A DNA stretch of 58,226 nt from an uncultured delta proteobacterium (GCA_903881505.1 CAIRTM010000069.1:1-58226), one strand, 5' to 3'; shown: positions 36,064 through 46,263, numbered from the stretch's first letter. The notes: generated by a model from the sequence alone, not told the origin. Numbers and translations are program-made.

Positions 36064-36311
36064 ACGGTCAGCACACGCAGCATCTTCACATACTGCTCAA
36101 GGCGCGCATTCCTGTCGGCCGTCCGTCCGCCCTGAGCCCCTTCAATAAACTCCCATGCCCCTTTACGCCAGGAAACTTCCTGATGCAGCGCCCTGCCGGA
36201 CATATCAAGATACACCACCTCAACGCGTCCTGGACGGATTGCCGAGGCAACCGCCGGGATCTGTTCATCCTTGCCGACCATCAGCACGCTGCCGGGCACG
36301 ATCGTTTCCAT
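36060..36311 (-). CDS. Small hypothetical protein, 83 aa
   Basis: Not recognised. Short beta-rich protein beginning METIVPGSVLMVGKDEQIP, with no membrane segment. A strong GGGAGG site precedes ATG 36311, and the stop overlaps the TPR gene start (ATGA), so it is real and coupled to it. Possibly an Sm- or OB-like small domain, but this is unsupported. Confidence 0.7.
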   Translation of the reverse strand: METIVPGSVLMVGKDEQIPAVASAIRPGRVEVVYLDMSGRALHQEVSWRKGAWEFIEGAQGGRTADRNARLEQYVKMLRVLTV

Positions 36312-36458
36312 GCGGACACCTCCCGGTGCACATAATCACGACGTTATATACAATTGTAGCAGATCGCGCGGCGGGGCTTCAAAAATGCCGGCCCGGGAAC
36401 ACGACAAAAAAAATCAGCAGTCATACCCTGAGCCGCCGGCGTGCGCAGGCCGCCATAA

Positions 36459-38354
36459 TCAGCGGCCCGATGCAGATGCCTGGCGCTTCTTGAGATGCAC
36501 CATCAGAATCGAAACCGCCGCGGGCGTGATGCCCGCGATGCGTGATGCCTGGCCAAGCGATGCCGGGCGCACCCGGTTAAGCTTGAGACTCGCTTCCGCG
36601 CTCAGGCCGGCAATCCCGTCATAGCACATGTCCGGCGGTATGCCCCAGTCCTCAAGATGCCTGAATTTTTCGACCAGCTGCTGCTGGCGCTGAATGTAGC
36701 CTTCATATTTCGTGAAAATCTCAACCTGGCGGCGCACGTCCGGATCAAGGCCCGGATCGCCGAGGGCGCCGTGCACCAGCGCATCATAATCTATTTCCGG
36801 CCGCTTCAGCAGCTCAAGCAGGCTGCAGGGCTGCCTGAGAGGCGCAGATCTGCAGCGCTCAAGCCACTGCTGAATCTCAGGCTGCGGCGCGACCCTGATG
36901 CTGTTGAGACGCTCAAGCTCATGCGCAACGGAGGCCTGTTTGACCTGCAGGCGCTCAAAATCAGAACCGCTGACGAGGCCCAGGCGGTAGCCTTTCTCCC
37001 GAAGGCGGGCATCGGCATTGTCTTCCCTGAGCAGCAGGCGGTACTCGGCCCGCGACGTAAACATGCGGTACGGCTCAAGGGTGCCGAGCGTGACCAGATC
37101 GTCTATCAGCACGCCTATATAGGCCTCATCGCGGCCCAGCACCAGCGGCGGCAGGCCCCTGACACGGCAGGCCGCATTGATGCCCGCCACGAGGCCCTGC
37201 GCGCCGGCCTCCTCATAGCCCGACGTGCCGTTGATCTGGCCGGCCAGGAACAGGCCTGCGACCTGCTTGGTTTCAAGGGTGGGCTTGAGCTGCTCCGGGT
37301 TGACATAATCATATTCAATCGCATATCCGGGCCGCATGATTTCGGCCTGTTCAAGGCCGCGGATGCTGCGAACCATGCGGTACTGAATGTCGATCGGCAG
37401 GCTGGTCGGTATGCCGCTCGGATAGATCTCGACCGTATCGAAGCCTTCGGGCTCCAGAAATATCTGGTGCCGGTCCTTGTCGGGAAAGCGCTTTATTTTA
37501 TCCTCGATCGAAGGGCAGTAGCGCGCGCCCGTGCCCTGGATAATGCCGGTGTACAGCGGTGAGCGGTCAAAACCCTCGCGGATGATGCGGTGCGTGGCTT
37601 CATTGGTGTAGGTGATATGGCAGGGCATCTGGGGGCGGCGGTGCTGCCGGGAAGCATTAAATGAAAACGGCTGCACGGGATCATCGCCGTACTGCGGCTC
37701 AAGCACGTCGAAATTGATCGTGCGCGCGTCAAGCCGCGGCGTGGTGCCGGTCTTCAGCCGGCCGGTCTGCAGGCCCAGCGCGTTCAGGCAGCCGCTCAGG
37801 GCCTCAGCGGGCAGTTCGCCGAGCCGCCCGGCACCGAACCGGGTCAGGCCGATATGCACCAGCCCGTTCAGAAACGTCCCGGTGGCGACAATCACCGTGC
37901 GGCCGCAAAAGCGCTCGCCGATACTCGACACGACACCGGCGGTTTCGCCGCCCTCGACCAGGATGTTCTCAATCAGGGCCTGCCTGATGTCAAGGCCCGG
38001 CATGGACTCCAGTTTGTTTTTAATCCAGAGCCGGAAGCGCTGCCGGTCGGCCTGGGCGCGCGAAGATCGCACCGCCGGCCCCTTTTTGGTGTTGAGGATG
38101 CGGAACTGGATGGCGGTTGCGTCAGTAGCCTCGCCCATGATGCCGCCGAGCGCGTCGATTTCCTTGACCAGCTGGCCCTTGGCAAGCCCGCCGACCGCGG
38201 GGTTGCATGACATAAGCCCGATGGTATCCAGCTGTATGGTGGTCAAAAGCGTGCGGCAGCCCATTTTCGCGGCAGCGTGCGCGGCTTCATAGCCGGCATG
38301 GCCGCCGCCGACGACAATGACATCATATTTCACAGGATGGTCAAACAGCTGCAT
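36459..38354 (-). CDS. mnmG: MnmG (GidA), tRNA uridine-34 carboxymethylaminomethyl synthesis FAD protein
   Basis: Works with MnmE to modify wobble U34. About 631 residues, normal length. It starts near the FAD-binding [15 protein letters not shown] and contains [20 protein letters not shown] and [11 protein letters not shown]. The C-terminal helical domain has the usual [18 protein letters not shown] and [18 protein letters not shown]-like end. ATG 38354 is preferred; an in-frame GTG lies at 38360. mnmE is not adjacent in the window. Confidence 0.96.
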   Translation of the reverse strand: MQLFDHPVKYDVIVVGGGHAGYEAAHAAAKMGCRTLLTTIQLDTIGLMSCNPAVGGLAKGQLVKEIDALGGIMGEATDATAIQFRILNTKKGPAVRSSRAQADRQRFRLWIKNKLESMPGLDIRQALIENILVEGGETAGVVSSIGERFCGRTVIVATGTFLNGLVHIGLTRFGAGRLGELPAEALSGCLNALGLQTGRLKTGTTPRLDARTINFDVLEPQYGDDPVQPFSFNASRQHRRPQMPCHITYTNEATHRIIREGFDRSPLYTGIIQGTGARYCPSIEDKIKRFPDKDRHQIFLEPEGFDTVEIYPSGIPTSLPIDIQYRMVRSIRGLEQAEIMRPGYAIEYDYVNPEQLKPTLETKQVAGLFLAGQINGTSGYEEAGAQGLVAGINAACRVRGLPPLVLGRDEAYIGVLIDDLVTLGTLEPYRMFTSRAEYRLLLREDNADARLREKGYRLGLVSGSDFERLQVKQASVAHELERLNSIRVAPQPEIQQWLERCRSAPLRQPCSLLELLKRPEIDYDALVHGALGDPGLDPDVRRQVEIFTKYEGYIQRQQQLVEKFRHLEDWGIPPDMCYDGIAGLSAEASLKLNRVRPASLGQASRIAGITPAAVSILMVHLKKRQASASGR

Positions 38355-38714
38355 GCGCACGATCCATACAGGGTGAACAGATCAGGGATGTTTATGTAGC
38401 ATATTTCAGCCTGCGGGTAAATCACTGATACGGCGGAAGACCCGGTGACTCCGGGTACGGAAGAAAAATTTTTCGGTTCTGCCAACCGCAGCGCTGCCGA
38501 CAGCAGGCGGCCACAGGGGGGGCCTGCAGATGCAGCCGACTCCGGCAGCGATCCCGATATCGATTTTTTTGACCCCTGAATCAGCGATCCTGTACACGTC
38601 CCTTCCAGCGCCCGAGCCGGCCCTGCACTCATGCAGTGAACTGTTTGACAGTAAAAAATTTATTGGCAGAAATTAAAAAATATGCGATGAACAATAAAAA
38701 AAACAGGCCATACC
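38355..38714. other. Divergent intergenic region between mnmG and the histidine kinase
   Basis: 360 bp. It contains a perfect GAAAAATTTTTC palindrome (38463-38474), a small CCCGG/CCGGG hairpin near 38441-38455 and TTGACA at 38645-38650 without a good -10. No gene or RNA recognised. Confidence 0.4.
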
Positions 38715-40724
38715 ATGGCAGACCGCGCCTCACCCTTGCAGAACAGACTGGCGGACAGACTGCGGCGCCCGGGCACCCGCCCATTGCTTTTTGCCCTGTC
38801 CCTGCTGGTCTATTTATTGCTCGTCCTTACGGGTAAAAATATCGGCCATACCGCCTCGGCAGCCTTTTTCCCGGTTCTCACGGCTGCTGTATGCTGGGGA
38901 TGGAGGGCCGGCCTTGCCGCAGGACTGGGCGCTTTTCCCGTCAACGCACTGCTCCTGGCCGCCATCGGCATTGACTGGCGTATCGGCATGCTCAACCCGA
39001 TAGGCCTTACGGGCCATGTTTTTTTTATCATCCTGGGCCTGCTGATCGGGTTTCTCCGCGACCTGTACCTGCAGCGCAGGCGCACCGAGCTGCTCCTTGA
39101 AGAGCAGATCATGCAGCGCTCTGCTGATCTCGAACGCGCGCGCTCCGCTGAGCAGCGCCTTGAATCAGTGCTGGAACAGTCGGCCGACGGAGTGTTCATC
39201 ACCGAGCGTGATACCGAAAAAATCCTGCTGGTCAACCGCGCCATGCTTGAGCTTGCGGGCATGGGCCGCGAGGAAATCATCGGCGGACAACCCTACTGCT
39301 TCATGCCCGACATCGGCACGACCTACCGCACCACGCTGGGCGAAGAAATCACGATCGATATGCAGTACTATGAAAAAAACTACCTGGTCCAGCAGAAGTT
39401 CTTGGAAAAAGGGATGCTCAGGGGCTGGGAATATTACATTATCAACGGTCGCGGCGAGCTCGTTCCGGTGGAAGCCAATGTCACGCAGTTGATCGACGGA
39501 AACGGCAACCGTGCCGGCGCGATATCCATGTTGCGCGATATTACCGAGCGGAAACGCGCGGAGAGCGAGCTCAACCGGGCCAACGATTTTTTAAACAACA
39601 TTATCGAAAACTCTGTCGAGTGCATCATTGTCAGCGACAGCACGGGCCACATCACGAAAATCAACCGCGCCGGCCTTGCGCTGATGGGCTATGAACTTGA
39701 AGACCTCATCGGTACAACCCCCATGTCAGTGTCGTCTGTCGAAGAGGGCCTGTACGAAACCACGGCCGGCGAAGAGATATGGCTGAGCAGGGAAGACATT
39801 GAAAGCAGCTACGCACGCATGGGGGATTTTCTGCGGGACGGCAAAATCAGCAACTACGCTTCCTACCTCAGGCACAAAGACGGCCGCCTGATAGAGGTAG
39901 AGCACAACATCACCATGCTCTACGACCCACAGGGCAGCCCCGTGGGCTCGGTAAGCATGACGCGCGACCGAACCATGCGCCGCCGCATGGAACGGGAGCT
40001 GAGCAGGCAGAGCGAACTGCTGAGCCAGGCCAACCGCGAACTTGAAAGCTTTGCCTATTCAGTATCGCATGACCTGCGGGCGCCCCTGCGCAGCATCAGC
40101 GGATTCAGTGAAGCGCTTGAGGAGGATTTCAGTCACCAGCTGCCCGATGAGGCCAAAGCCTATCTGCAGCGCATCAGGAAGGCCTCCGGGCGCATGGCCC
40201 TGCTCATCGACGATATCCTGAAGCTCTCGCGCGTCAGCCGGCACGAGATGAGGCGCGGGCAGGTTGACCTGAGCGCGCTTGCCTCAGACATCATCGCGCA
40301 GCTGCGGGAACACTCGCCGGGCAGAAACGTCGCCTGCACGGTCGAGCCCGGCATAACAGTGCATGGCGATGAAAACCTGCTGCACATCATGCTTCAAAAT
40401 CTGCTCGACAATGCCTGGAAATATACGATCAGGCAGGCCAGCCCCGAGGTATACTTCGGACGCGCCGATGAGGCCGACCCCCGCGCCCCCGCCCATGAGC
40501 GCAGCCGGCCGATTTTCTGCGTGCGCGATAACGGCGTGGGCTTCGACATGGCCTTTGCCGATAAACTGTTCGGAGCCTTTCAGCGCCTGCACGCTGAGCA
40601 GGATTTTCCCGGCACCGGCATCGGGCTGGCGACGGTGCAGCGCATCGCGGGCCGGCACGGCGGGCGGGTCTGGGCTGCAAGCTCCCCCGGAAACGGCGCC
40701 CGATTTTACTTCACCCTTGGATAG
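38715..40724 (+). CDS. Membrane PAS sensor histidine kinase
   Basis: 669 residues. The N-terminal membrane sensor has about four TM segments (23-112), then a short coiled coil and two PAS domains (about 150-275 and 290-430), each followed by a PAC-like stretch (GAISMLRDITERKRAE; GSVSMTRDRTMRRRM). HisKA has the H-box SVSHDLRAPLRSI near residue 452. HATPase_c has the N-box LLDNAWKYT, G1 DNGVGFD and G2 GTGIGLATV. The kinase domain resembles those that pair with Rcp1-like regulators, and such a regulator follows by 9 bp. The signal is unknown. Confidence 0.92.
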   Translation: MADRASPLQNRLADRLRRPGTRPLLFALSLLVYLLLVLTGKNIGHTASAAFFPVLTAAVCWGWRAGLAAGLGAFPVNALLLAAIGIDWRIGMLNPIGLTGHVFFIILGLLIGFLRDLYLQRRRTELLLEEQIMQRSADLERARSAEQRLESVLEQSADGVFITERDTEKILLVNRAMLELAGMGREEIIGGQPYCFMPDIGTTYRTTLGEEITIDMQYYEKNYLVQQKFLEKGMLRGWEYYIINGRGELVPVEANVTQLIDGNGNRAGAISMLRDITERKRAESELNRANDFLNNIIENSVECIIVSDSTGHITKINRAGLALMGYELEDLIGTTPMSVSSVEEGLYETTAGEEIWLSREDIESSYARMGDFLRDGKISNYASYLRHKDGRLIEVEHNITMLYDPQGSPVGSVSMTRDRTMRRRMERELSRQSELLSQANRELESFAYSVSHDLRAPLRSISGFSEALEEDFSHQLPDEAKAYLQRIRKASGRMALLIDDILKLSRVSRHEMRRGQVDLSALASDIIAQLREHSPGRNVACTVEPGITVHGDENLLHIMLQNLLDNAWKYTIRQASPEVYFGRADEADPRAPAHERSRPIFCVRDNGVGFDMAFADKLFGAFQRLHAEQDFPGTGIGLATVQRIAGRHGGRVWAASSPGNGARFYFTLG

Positions 40725-40733
40725 GAGTATGCG

Positions 40734-41180
40734 ATGAGCAACAACATTATCATGGTGGTTGAAGACAACCAGGACGATCTGGACCTGACCCTGCGCGCGT
40801 TCGCCAAGAATAATATCCTGAACGAAATCGTCATCGCGCGCGACGGCGTTGAAGCGCTTGACTACCTGTTTGCAACCGGCGCGCACCAGGGCCGCGACCT
40901 GCGCGTCATGCCCGAGGTGATCCTGCTTGACCTCAAAATGCCCCGCATGGGCGGCATCGAAGCTCTCAAACGTATCCGCTCCGATGCGCGCACAAAACTG
41001 CTGCCCGTTGTGGTGCTGACGTCGTCGGATGAAGAGCGCGACATGATTGACAGCTATGAGTGCGGGGTCAACAGCTACATACGCAAGCCGGTCGACTTCA
41101 ACCAGTTTGTTGATGCGGTGCGGCAGCTGAGCCTGTATTGGGTCGTGCTCAACCAGTGCCCGCACATACTCGCTCCCTGA
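40734..41180 (+). CDS. Single-domain response regulator (Rcp1-like)
   Basis: 148 residues, receiver domain only. Acidic pair VVEDNQDD, phospho-acceptor Asp in VILLDLKMPRMGG, Thr/Ser in VVLTSSDEE and Lys in YIRKPVDF. There is no output domain, so it acts by protein contact, like Rcp1 partners of phytochrome-type kinases. A good AGGAG site, 9 bp after the kinase gene; the two form a cognate pair. Confidence 0.94.
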   Translation: MSNNIIMVVEDNQDDLDLTLRAFAKNNILNEIVIARDGVEALDYLFATGAHQGRDLRVMPEVILLDLKMPRMGGIEALKRIRSDARTKLLPVVVLTSSDEERDMIDSYECGVNSYIRKPVDFNQFVDAVRQLSLYWVVLNQCPHILAP

Positions 41181-41196
41181 CAGGTGCGGCGCCCGC

Positions 41197-41604
41197 ATGA
41201 AAGAAATTGAACCTGTCAAGTTTCATATCTATGACCTGCCCGGCGGCTGGATTGTGGTAGCCGGCCGCACCGATGAGGACAATGACCGCCTGAGCATCAA
41301 GCTCGCCGATCCGCGCGACTGGTGGTTCCACGTGCACGGCATGCCCGGCAGCCATGTGCTGCTGAAATACCGGCCCGACTACCCCGAGGAGCCGGGGCCG
41401 GACACGCTCAAGACCGCGGCTGCCATCGCCGCGTATCACAGCAAGGCGCGCTCAGGCGGCGTTGTGCCGGTTTGCTGCACGCGGGCCTGCAACGTGAGCA
41501 AGCCGCGCGGCGCGCCCGCGGGCACGGTATCGATCCGCAAAGAAAAGGTGTTCAAAGTCCGCCCGGCCCTGCCCCAGTCCGTACCAAACGAACAAAACGG
41601 TTGA
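41197..41604 (+). CDS. Stand-alone NFACT-R (DUF814) domain protein
   Basis: 135 residues corresponding only to the NFACT-R RNA-binding domain of RqcH/NEMF/FbpA proteins. Signature: DWWFHVHGMPGSHVLLK and later a Tyr/His segment AAYHSKARSGGVVPV. The NFACT-N and coiled-coil parts are absent. Short NFACT-R proteins are known in several bacteria; an RNA- or ribosome-related role is expected but unproven. It starts 16 bp after the response regulator, perhaps co-transcribed. Confidence 0.8.
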   Translation: MKEIEPVKFHIYDLPGGWIVVAGRTDEDNDRLSIKLADPRDWWFHVHGMPGSHVLLKYRPDYPEEPGPDTLKTAAAIAAYHSKARSGGVVPVCCTRACNVSKPRGAPAGTVSIRKEKVFKVRPALPQSVPNEQNG

Positions 41605-41898
41605 AAAATCGCATGGCGCGCCCTGTTGCGGCCGGGTGAGCGGACAGCGATCCAGCCTCCAGCCGCTTTTTCTCCGCATTCCCGTTTTCAAACCGCAACG
41701 CCCGCTGGCGCTTGCCCTTATCGGACATTGTGTTGTGATAGTATCATGCGTCCGGATCTGCCGATTGCCACCCGGACAGCGGCCTGCCGGTGGCGGTGCA
41801 TACTGTCCCACCGCGCCGGATCAGAAATCGGGTGAGTCGTGCGCCCCATCAACAGCGCCACTGCAAAAATGGCATGCGGGCGCAGTCAGTGCAGCCCG
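41605..41898. other. Intergenic region between convergent genes
   Basis: 294 bp between the NFACT-R and rnk genes. I see no gene, RNA, repeat or clear terminator. Confidence 0.4.
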
Positions 41899-42300
41899 TC
41901 AGGAGTCAAAATCGCCTGATGCCTCGGGCTGATACAGGACTTCACGGATCTGCAGCGTCTTTGTCCGGCCGTCAGGCATCGGCCACTCAATCGACTGACC
42001 GGTCGAAAGCCCCAGCAGCGCCGAACCGACCGGAGCGAGCACGGAAATTTTACCGGCATCGGCATCGGCCTGCGACGGATACACGAGCGCGATGACCAGC
42101 TCCCGGCCTTCGCTTTTATCAAAGACCCGCACGCGTGAATTCATGGTCACGACATCGGGCGGAATGGCATCGGACTCGACCACGACGGCGCGTGCCAGTT
42201 CCTCCTCGAGCCTGCTGGTGTTGTCCGAGGGCGCCAGCGTGTCCAGCAGGCTTTCCAGCCGATCGAGATCGGTTTTGGTCAGATATAATTTCTGTTCCAT
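41899..42300 (-). CDS. rnk: Rnk-type regulator of nucleoside diphosphate kinase (GreA/GreB fold)
   Basis: 133 residues. A short N-terminal helical region (LYLTKTDLDRLESLLDTL) is followed by the GreA/GreB C-terminal FKBP-like domain (VVTMNSRVRVFD, then VALVYPSQAD and ISVLAPVGSALLGLSTGQSI). The short coiled coil matches Rnk rather than GreA. Such proteins bind RNA polymerase; Rnk affects nucleotide kinase levels in gammaproteobacteria. Own transcription unit, with TTGACA at 42425-42420 on the minus strand but a poor -10. Confidence 0.82.
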   Translation of the reverse strand: MEQKLYLTKTDLDRLESLLDTLAPSDNTSRLEEELARAVVVESDAIPPDVVTMNSRVRVFDKSEGRELVIALVYPSQADADAGKISVLAPVGSALLGLSTGQSIEWPMPDGRTKTLQIREVLYQPEASGDFDS

Positions 42301-42478
42301 GGCATATTCCCTTCACGCGCGGCGGCATGGGCCGGCGCAGCTGCGCGGTGCTCAGTATCCTGCAGCACGAAAAGCCAGCGCCCGGCAATAGATCCAAGGC
42401 TATCCAAGCCTGCTGCCATTGTCAACCCTTAACGGCATGACCGGAAACTGCGACAATCCGCCAAACGGCTGGCAGCGC

Positions 42479-45160
42479 TCAAGCCGTGCCTGACGCGGGC
42501 GAAGACGGCTCCGCCTCAAGTTGTTTTTTAAGATCTGCAAGCAGGCTCAGCGCCTGCAGGGGGGTAAGCGTATTGATATCAATGCCGGAGAGTTTTTGCA
42601 GAACGGGATGCTCTGCAAGGGCCTGCCGGACCAGCTCCTGCGTATCATGGACAGGGGCGCTGTCCTTCAGGGGCTGGAACAGCGGCAGGTCGTAGACCGA
42701 GCCGGACGCCTTTTTCTTTTTCAAAATCTGGCTGACCGACTCCTCTGAAATTTTCTCCTCCTCGAGACACAGCAGGATTTCTTCAGCACGCTCGATAATT
42801 TCTCGGGGAAGCCCGGCCAGCTTGCCGACATGGATGCCGTAGCTGCGGTCGGCGCTGCCGGGCACGACCTTGCGCAGGAACAGAACCCGGTCTTCGACCT
42901 CCTTGACGCTCACCGTATAATTCCTGATGCCCGGCCGGTGATCGGCCAGCTCGGTCAACTCGTGGTAATGCGTCGCGAACAGGCACTTGGGAGCAAACCC
43001 GGGACGGCTGAGAAACTCGCACACCGACCAGGCGATGCTGACCCCGTCGAACGTGGATGTGCCGCGGCCGATCTCATCGAACACCAGCAGGCTGCGAGAC
43101 GTGGCATTGTGCAGGATATTGGCGGTCTCGATCATCTCCACCATGAAGGTGCTCTCTCCGCGGGCGATGTTGTCGGCCGCGCCGATGCGCGAGAACACGC
43201 GGTCGACCACCCCCATGCGCGCCAGGCGGGCAGGCACGAAGGAACCCATCTGGGCCATGAGCGCGATATGGGCCACCTGCCGGATGAAGGTCGACTTGCC
43301 GGCCATGTTCGGGCCCGTCACGATCAGGAGCTGGTTTGACGCGGTGTCAAGATGCACGTCGTTATCGACGAACGCGCCTTTTTCCAGGGACTGCTCAACC
43401 ACCGGGTGCCTCCCGCCGGCGATGTACAGGGTCGAGCTGTCGGTTATCTCGGGCTTGCAGTATTTGTTGGCGAGCGCGCATGCGGCCAGCGACGCCAGCG
43501 TGTCCAGCACCGCCACGGCATCCGCGGTCTGCTGGATGGCGGCGATGCGCTCGAGTACGGCGGCGCGCACCTGCTCATAGATGCGCAGCTCGAGCTCGCC
43601 GGAGCGCTCATCAGCGCCCAGGATTTTTTCCTCATACGCCTTGAGCTCGGGCACAATGAAGCGCTCGGAATTGACAAGCGTCTGCCTGCGGGTGTAATAG
43701 TCCGGCACCAGGTGCAGGTTCGGCCTGGTGATGTCGATATAGTAGCCGAACACCCGGTTGTATTTGATCTTGAGGGATTTAATGCCGGTTTTTTCGGCCT
43801 CTTTCTTCTGCAGCGCGGCGATCCAGTCGCGGGCGCTGGTGGAGATGCCGCGCAGTTCATCCAGCTCGGCCGAATAGCCCGCGCGCACGAACCCGCCCTC
43901 GCGCACGCCCGGCGGGGGCTGATCGATAATGGCGGCCTCGATCAGGTCGGCCACATCGCGCAGCTCATGCATGTCCTCGAAGTGCCTGCGCAAAAGGGAC
44001 GCATCCAGGCCGCATACGGCCTCCTTCAGGCCCGGCACCGAGCGCAGCGAAACGGCCAGGGCCACGAGATTGCGCGCCGAGGGCGTGCCGCAGGTGATGC
44101 GCCCGAGCAGCCGCTCCAGGTCCCTGACCGGCTGCAGCAGACGGCGGATGCGCTGCAGGATGTCGGGCTTGCACACGAGCGCCTCAACCGCGTCGAGCCG
44201 CTCGCGTATGTCCGCGGCGACGATCAGCGGACGCACAAGCCAGGCCGCGAGCATCCGGGCGCCCATGGGCGTGAGGGTCTGGTTGAGAACGCTGTACAGG
44301 CTGGGCGCGTGGCGCTCGCCCGATGCCGGAGAGAGCAGCTCGAGGTTGCGCAGGGTCTGGCGGTCAAGCCGCATGGACCGGCTGTGCTGCACGACGCGCG
44401 GAGAGCGCACATGCGCGAGCGCGGTGTGCATGTTGTCCTGCAGATAATACAGCAGGGCGCCGGCGCAGCTCAGCGCAGCGCTCATGTCCTCAATGCCGAA
44501 GCCGGCCAGGGACTGCACGCCGAACTGAGCGCACAGGCGCTTGACGGACTGCGGGCGGTCGAATACCCAGTCCTCATACTGATTCATGACCGGATGCAGC
44601 TCGCGCAGCGCCCCGGCAAGAGCTTCGCGCTCCGTGCCGCCGCCCGTGATCATCTCGCTGGGCCGCAGGCGCAGCAGCTCATCGGCCATGTCCGCAGGGC
44701 CGGCATGCTCGCTCAGCACAAAGTCGCCCGTGCCGAGATCAAGCGCCGCGCAGCCCCAGCAGGCGCCGTGCATGTGCACGGCGGCGATATAGTTGCAGGC
44801 GCCGCCGCTTTCATCATCGAGATTGGTGCCGGGTGATACCATGCGCACCACCTCGCGCTTCACAAGCCCCTTTGCCTGCGCGGGGTCTTCAACCTGCTCG
44901 CACACGGCGACCTTCAAACCGGCGCGGTTCAGCCGGTTGATGTAGCCCTGGGCCGCGTGGTACGGGACTCCGCACATGGGGATCCTGCCGGCTTCTCCGC
45001 CGTCGCGCGCGGTCAGGGTGATGTCAAGAAGTGCGGAGGCGCGGCGGGCGTCCTCGAAAAACATCTCATAGAAGTCGCCCATGCGGAAAAAAAGCACCGT
45101 GTCGTCGCCGAGCGTGGCGCGCACGGACTGATACTGCCTGAGCATGGGGGTCAACGTCAT
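42479..45160 (-). CDS. mutS: MutS, DNA mismatch recognition ATPase
   Basis: 893 residues, full length. Mismatch-binding domain I has the Phe-x-Glu motif in FFRMGDFYEMFFEDA, with the usual connector, lever and clamp. The ATPase has Walker A TGPNMAGKSTFIRQ, Walker B LLVFDEIGRGTSTFDG and the His switch ATHYHELTEL. The C-terminal end holds the usual short dimerisation tail. It starts 78 bp after the zinc-ribbon gene. mutL is not in the window. Confidence 0.97.
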   Translation of the reverse strand: MTLTPMLRQYQSVRATLGDDTVLFFRMGDFYEMFFEDARRASALLDITLTARDGGEAGRIPMCGVPYHAAQGYINRLNRAGLKVAVCEQVEDPAQAKGLVKREVVRMVSPGTNLDDESGGACNYIAAVHMHGACWGCAALDLGTGDFVLSEHAGPADMADELLRLRPSEMITGGGTEREALAGALRELHPVMNQYEDWVFDRPQSVKRLCAQFGVQSLAGFGIEDMSAALSCAGALLYYLQDNMHTALAHVRSPRVVQHSRSMRLDRQTLRNLELLSPASGERHAPSLYSVLNQTLTPMGARMLAAWLVRPLIVAADIRERLDAVEALVCKPDILQRIRRLLQPVRDLERLLGRITCGTPSARNLVALAVSLRSVPGLKEAVCGLDASLLRRHFEDMHELRDVADLIEAAIIDQPPPGVREGGFVRAGYSAELDELRGISTSARDWIAALQKKEAEKTGIKSLKIKYNRVFGYYIDITRPNLHLVPDYYTRRQTLVNSERFIVPELKAYEEKILGADERSGELELRIYEQVRAAVLERIAAIQQTADAVAVLDTLASLAACALANKYCKPEITDSSTLYIAGGRHPVVEQSLEKGAFVDNDVHLDTASNQLLIVTGPNMAGKSTFIRQVAHIALMAQMGSFVPARLARMGVVDRVFSRIGAADNIARGESTFMVEMIETANILHNATSRSLLVFDEIGRGTSTFDGVSIAWSVCEFLSRPGFAPKCLFATHYHELTELADHRPGIRNYTVSVKEVEDRVLFLRKVVPGSADRSYGIHVGKLAGLPREIIERAEEILLCLEEEKISEESVSQILKKKKASGSVYDLPLFQPLKDSAPVHDTQELVRQALAEHPVLQKLSGIDINTLTPLQALSLLADLKKQLEAEPSSPASGTA

Positions 45161-45238
45161 GCGGGCAACCGGAATCTATGCCGGCCCCGGCCAGCGGCGG
45201 GAGGCGGCTGTGCATACCTGTGATACTTCCGCCGCGCT

Positions 45239-45970
45239 TCAGGCCGGCTGCTGGCCTTCAGCCGCGCCGCGGTCAACGTATAAAATACGACGGCAGTGCG
45301 GGCAGGTGTGCAAATGATCGCCCTGCACAACCTCATTATACAGCTGCGGTGGTATTTTCATGCTGCAGCCGAAGCAGTGTTCATTGTCAGCCAGCGCAAC
45401 CGCCACGCCGTTGCGGGCCTTGTGAAGCTGCTGATACGTTTTAAGCATATCAGGCTTGATCTCCTGCAGCAGGTTTTCGCGCGCCTGGCGCTGCCGTTCG
45501 ATATCGTCCAGGTAGTCGCGCAGCTGTGTTTCCGCCTGCTGTTTCTTGGCGTCAAAGCGCCGGCGGGACTCCTGCATGGCCGCCTCCGCCGATGCTGTCA
45601 GCGCCTTTGTGCTTTCAACGGCATCCATGGCAAGGATAATTTCCTCCTCCTTTTTGCCGATTGCCTGCTCGATGGATGAAATTTCATGCTGGGCGGCCGC
45701 GTACTCCTTGTTGGTTTTGATGGCCATCATCTTTTCCTGCACCTTGCGCTTCTGGTCTTCCAGAACCTTGAGCGCCGCTTCATGCTCGCGGTGCTTTTTC
45801 GCCAGGGCGTCGACCTCCTGCCTCACGGCCGTGCTTTTCTCTACTTCAGCGTCCAGTTCGGCCTGGAGCCTGCCCACCTCTTCCTCAAACTGCCGCTGCA
45901 GCGCTTCCGAACGCTTGATGTTTGAGTCAATCGTCTGCAGCCTGTAGAGCAATTCCATCTGTTTCTTCAA
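45239..45970 (-). CDS. C4-type zinc-ribbon coiled-coil protein (zf-RING_7 / COG1579) with TTG start
   Basis: 243 residues. A long coiled coil (about 10-180) precedes a C-terminal four-Cys zinc ribbon (CFGCSMKIPP and HTCPHCRRILY). Proteins of this family are widespread and poorly characterised. TTG 45970 is preferred because AGGAGG lies 5 nt before it; the first ATG (45958) is 17 nt from that site. It lies between the tRNA-Met terminator and mutS, and may be co-transcribed with mutS. Confidence 0.88.
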   Translation of the reverse strand: MKKQMELLYRLQTIDSNIKRSEALQRQFEEEVGRLQAELDAEVEKSTAVRQEVDALAKKHREHEAALKVLEDQKRKVQEKMMAIKTNKEYAAAQHEISSIEQAIGKKEEEIILAMDAVESTKALTASAEAAMQESRRRFDAKKQQAETQLRDYLDDIERQRQARENLLQEIKPDMLKTYQQLHKARNGVAVALADNEHCFGCSMKIPPQLYNEVVQGDHLHTCPHCRRILYVDRGAAEGQQPA

Positions 45971-46078
45971 ACCGGCCTCCTTTACCTGTTCGTACCGGCC
46001 GGAAGCACGTGCGGTGCGCGTTTCCGGCCGTATGTTAAATATGTATGGTTACCGCTGCCGCCGGCTGCGCGCAGGCAT

Positions 46079-46106
46079 AAAAAAAGCACCCGCTCGTTGG
46101 GGTGCT
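46079..46106 (-). terminator. Terminator after tRNA-Met
   Basis: On the minus strand, AGCACCC and GGGTGCT arms (46106-46100 with 46091-46085) are followed by seven T, 85 bp after the tRNA. Confidence 0.85.
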
Positions 46107-46190
46107 TTGCAGCTGCAGCAGCCGGATGCTGTTTCTCCATGAAAGGCACTATCCATTGCAAACATCGCTGTCTCGCTTTCAAAAAGGGTA

Positions 46191-46263
46191 TGGGCTCACC
46201 AGGGTTCGAACCTGGGACCATCCGGTTATGAGCCGGGAGCTCTACCAGCTGAGCTATGAGCCC
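46191..46263 (-). tRNA. tRNA-Met (CAU anticodon)
   Basis: 73-nt cloverleaf read on the minus strand. The acceptor arm GGGCTCA/TGAGCCC has discriminator A; the anticodon loop is CTCATAA (CAU at 46230-46228), and the T-arm loop is TTCGAAC. CCA is not encoded. The outermost anticodon-stem pair is a C-A mismatch. Position after rpoD and similarity to elongator Met tRNAs favour tRNA-Met over the tRNA-Ile2 (CAU) that needs TilS. Confidence 0.92.

Noticed and set aside
43352-44836. 494-codon open frame on the plus strand
   Set aside because: Antisense to mutS, with no recognisable domain.
46191-46263. tRNA-Ile2 (CAU)
   Set aside because: Acceptor and anticodon stems resemble elongator tRNA-Met, and the position after rpoD fits tRNA-Met.
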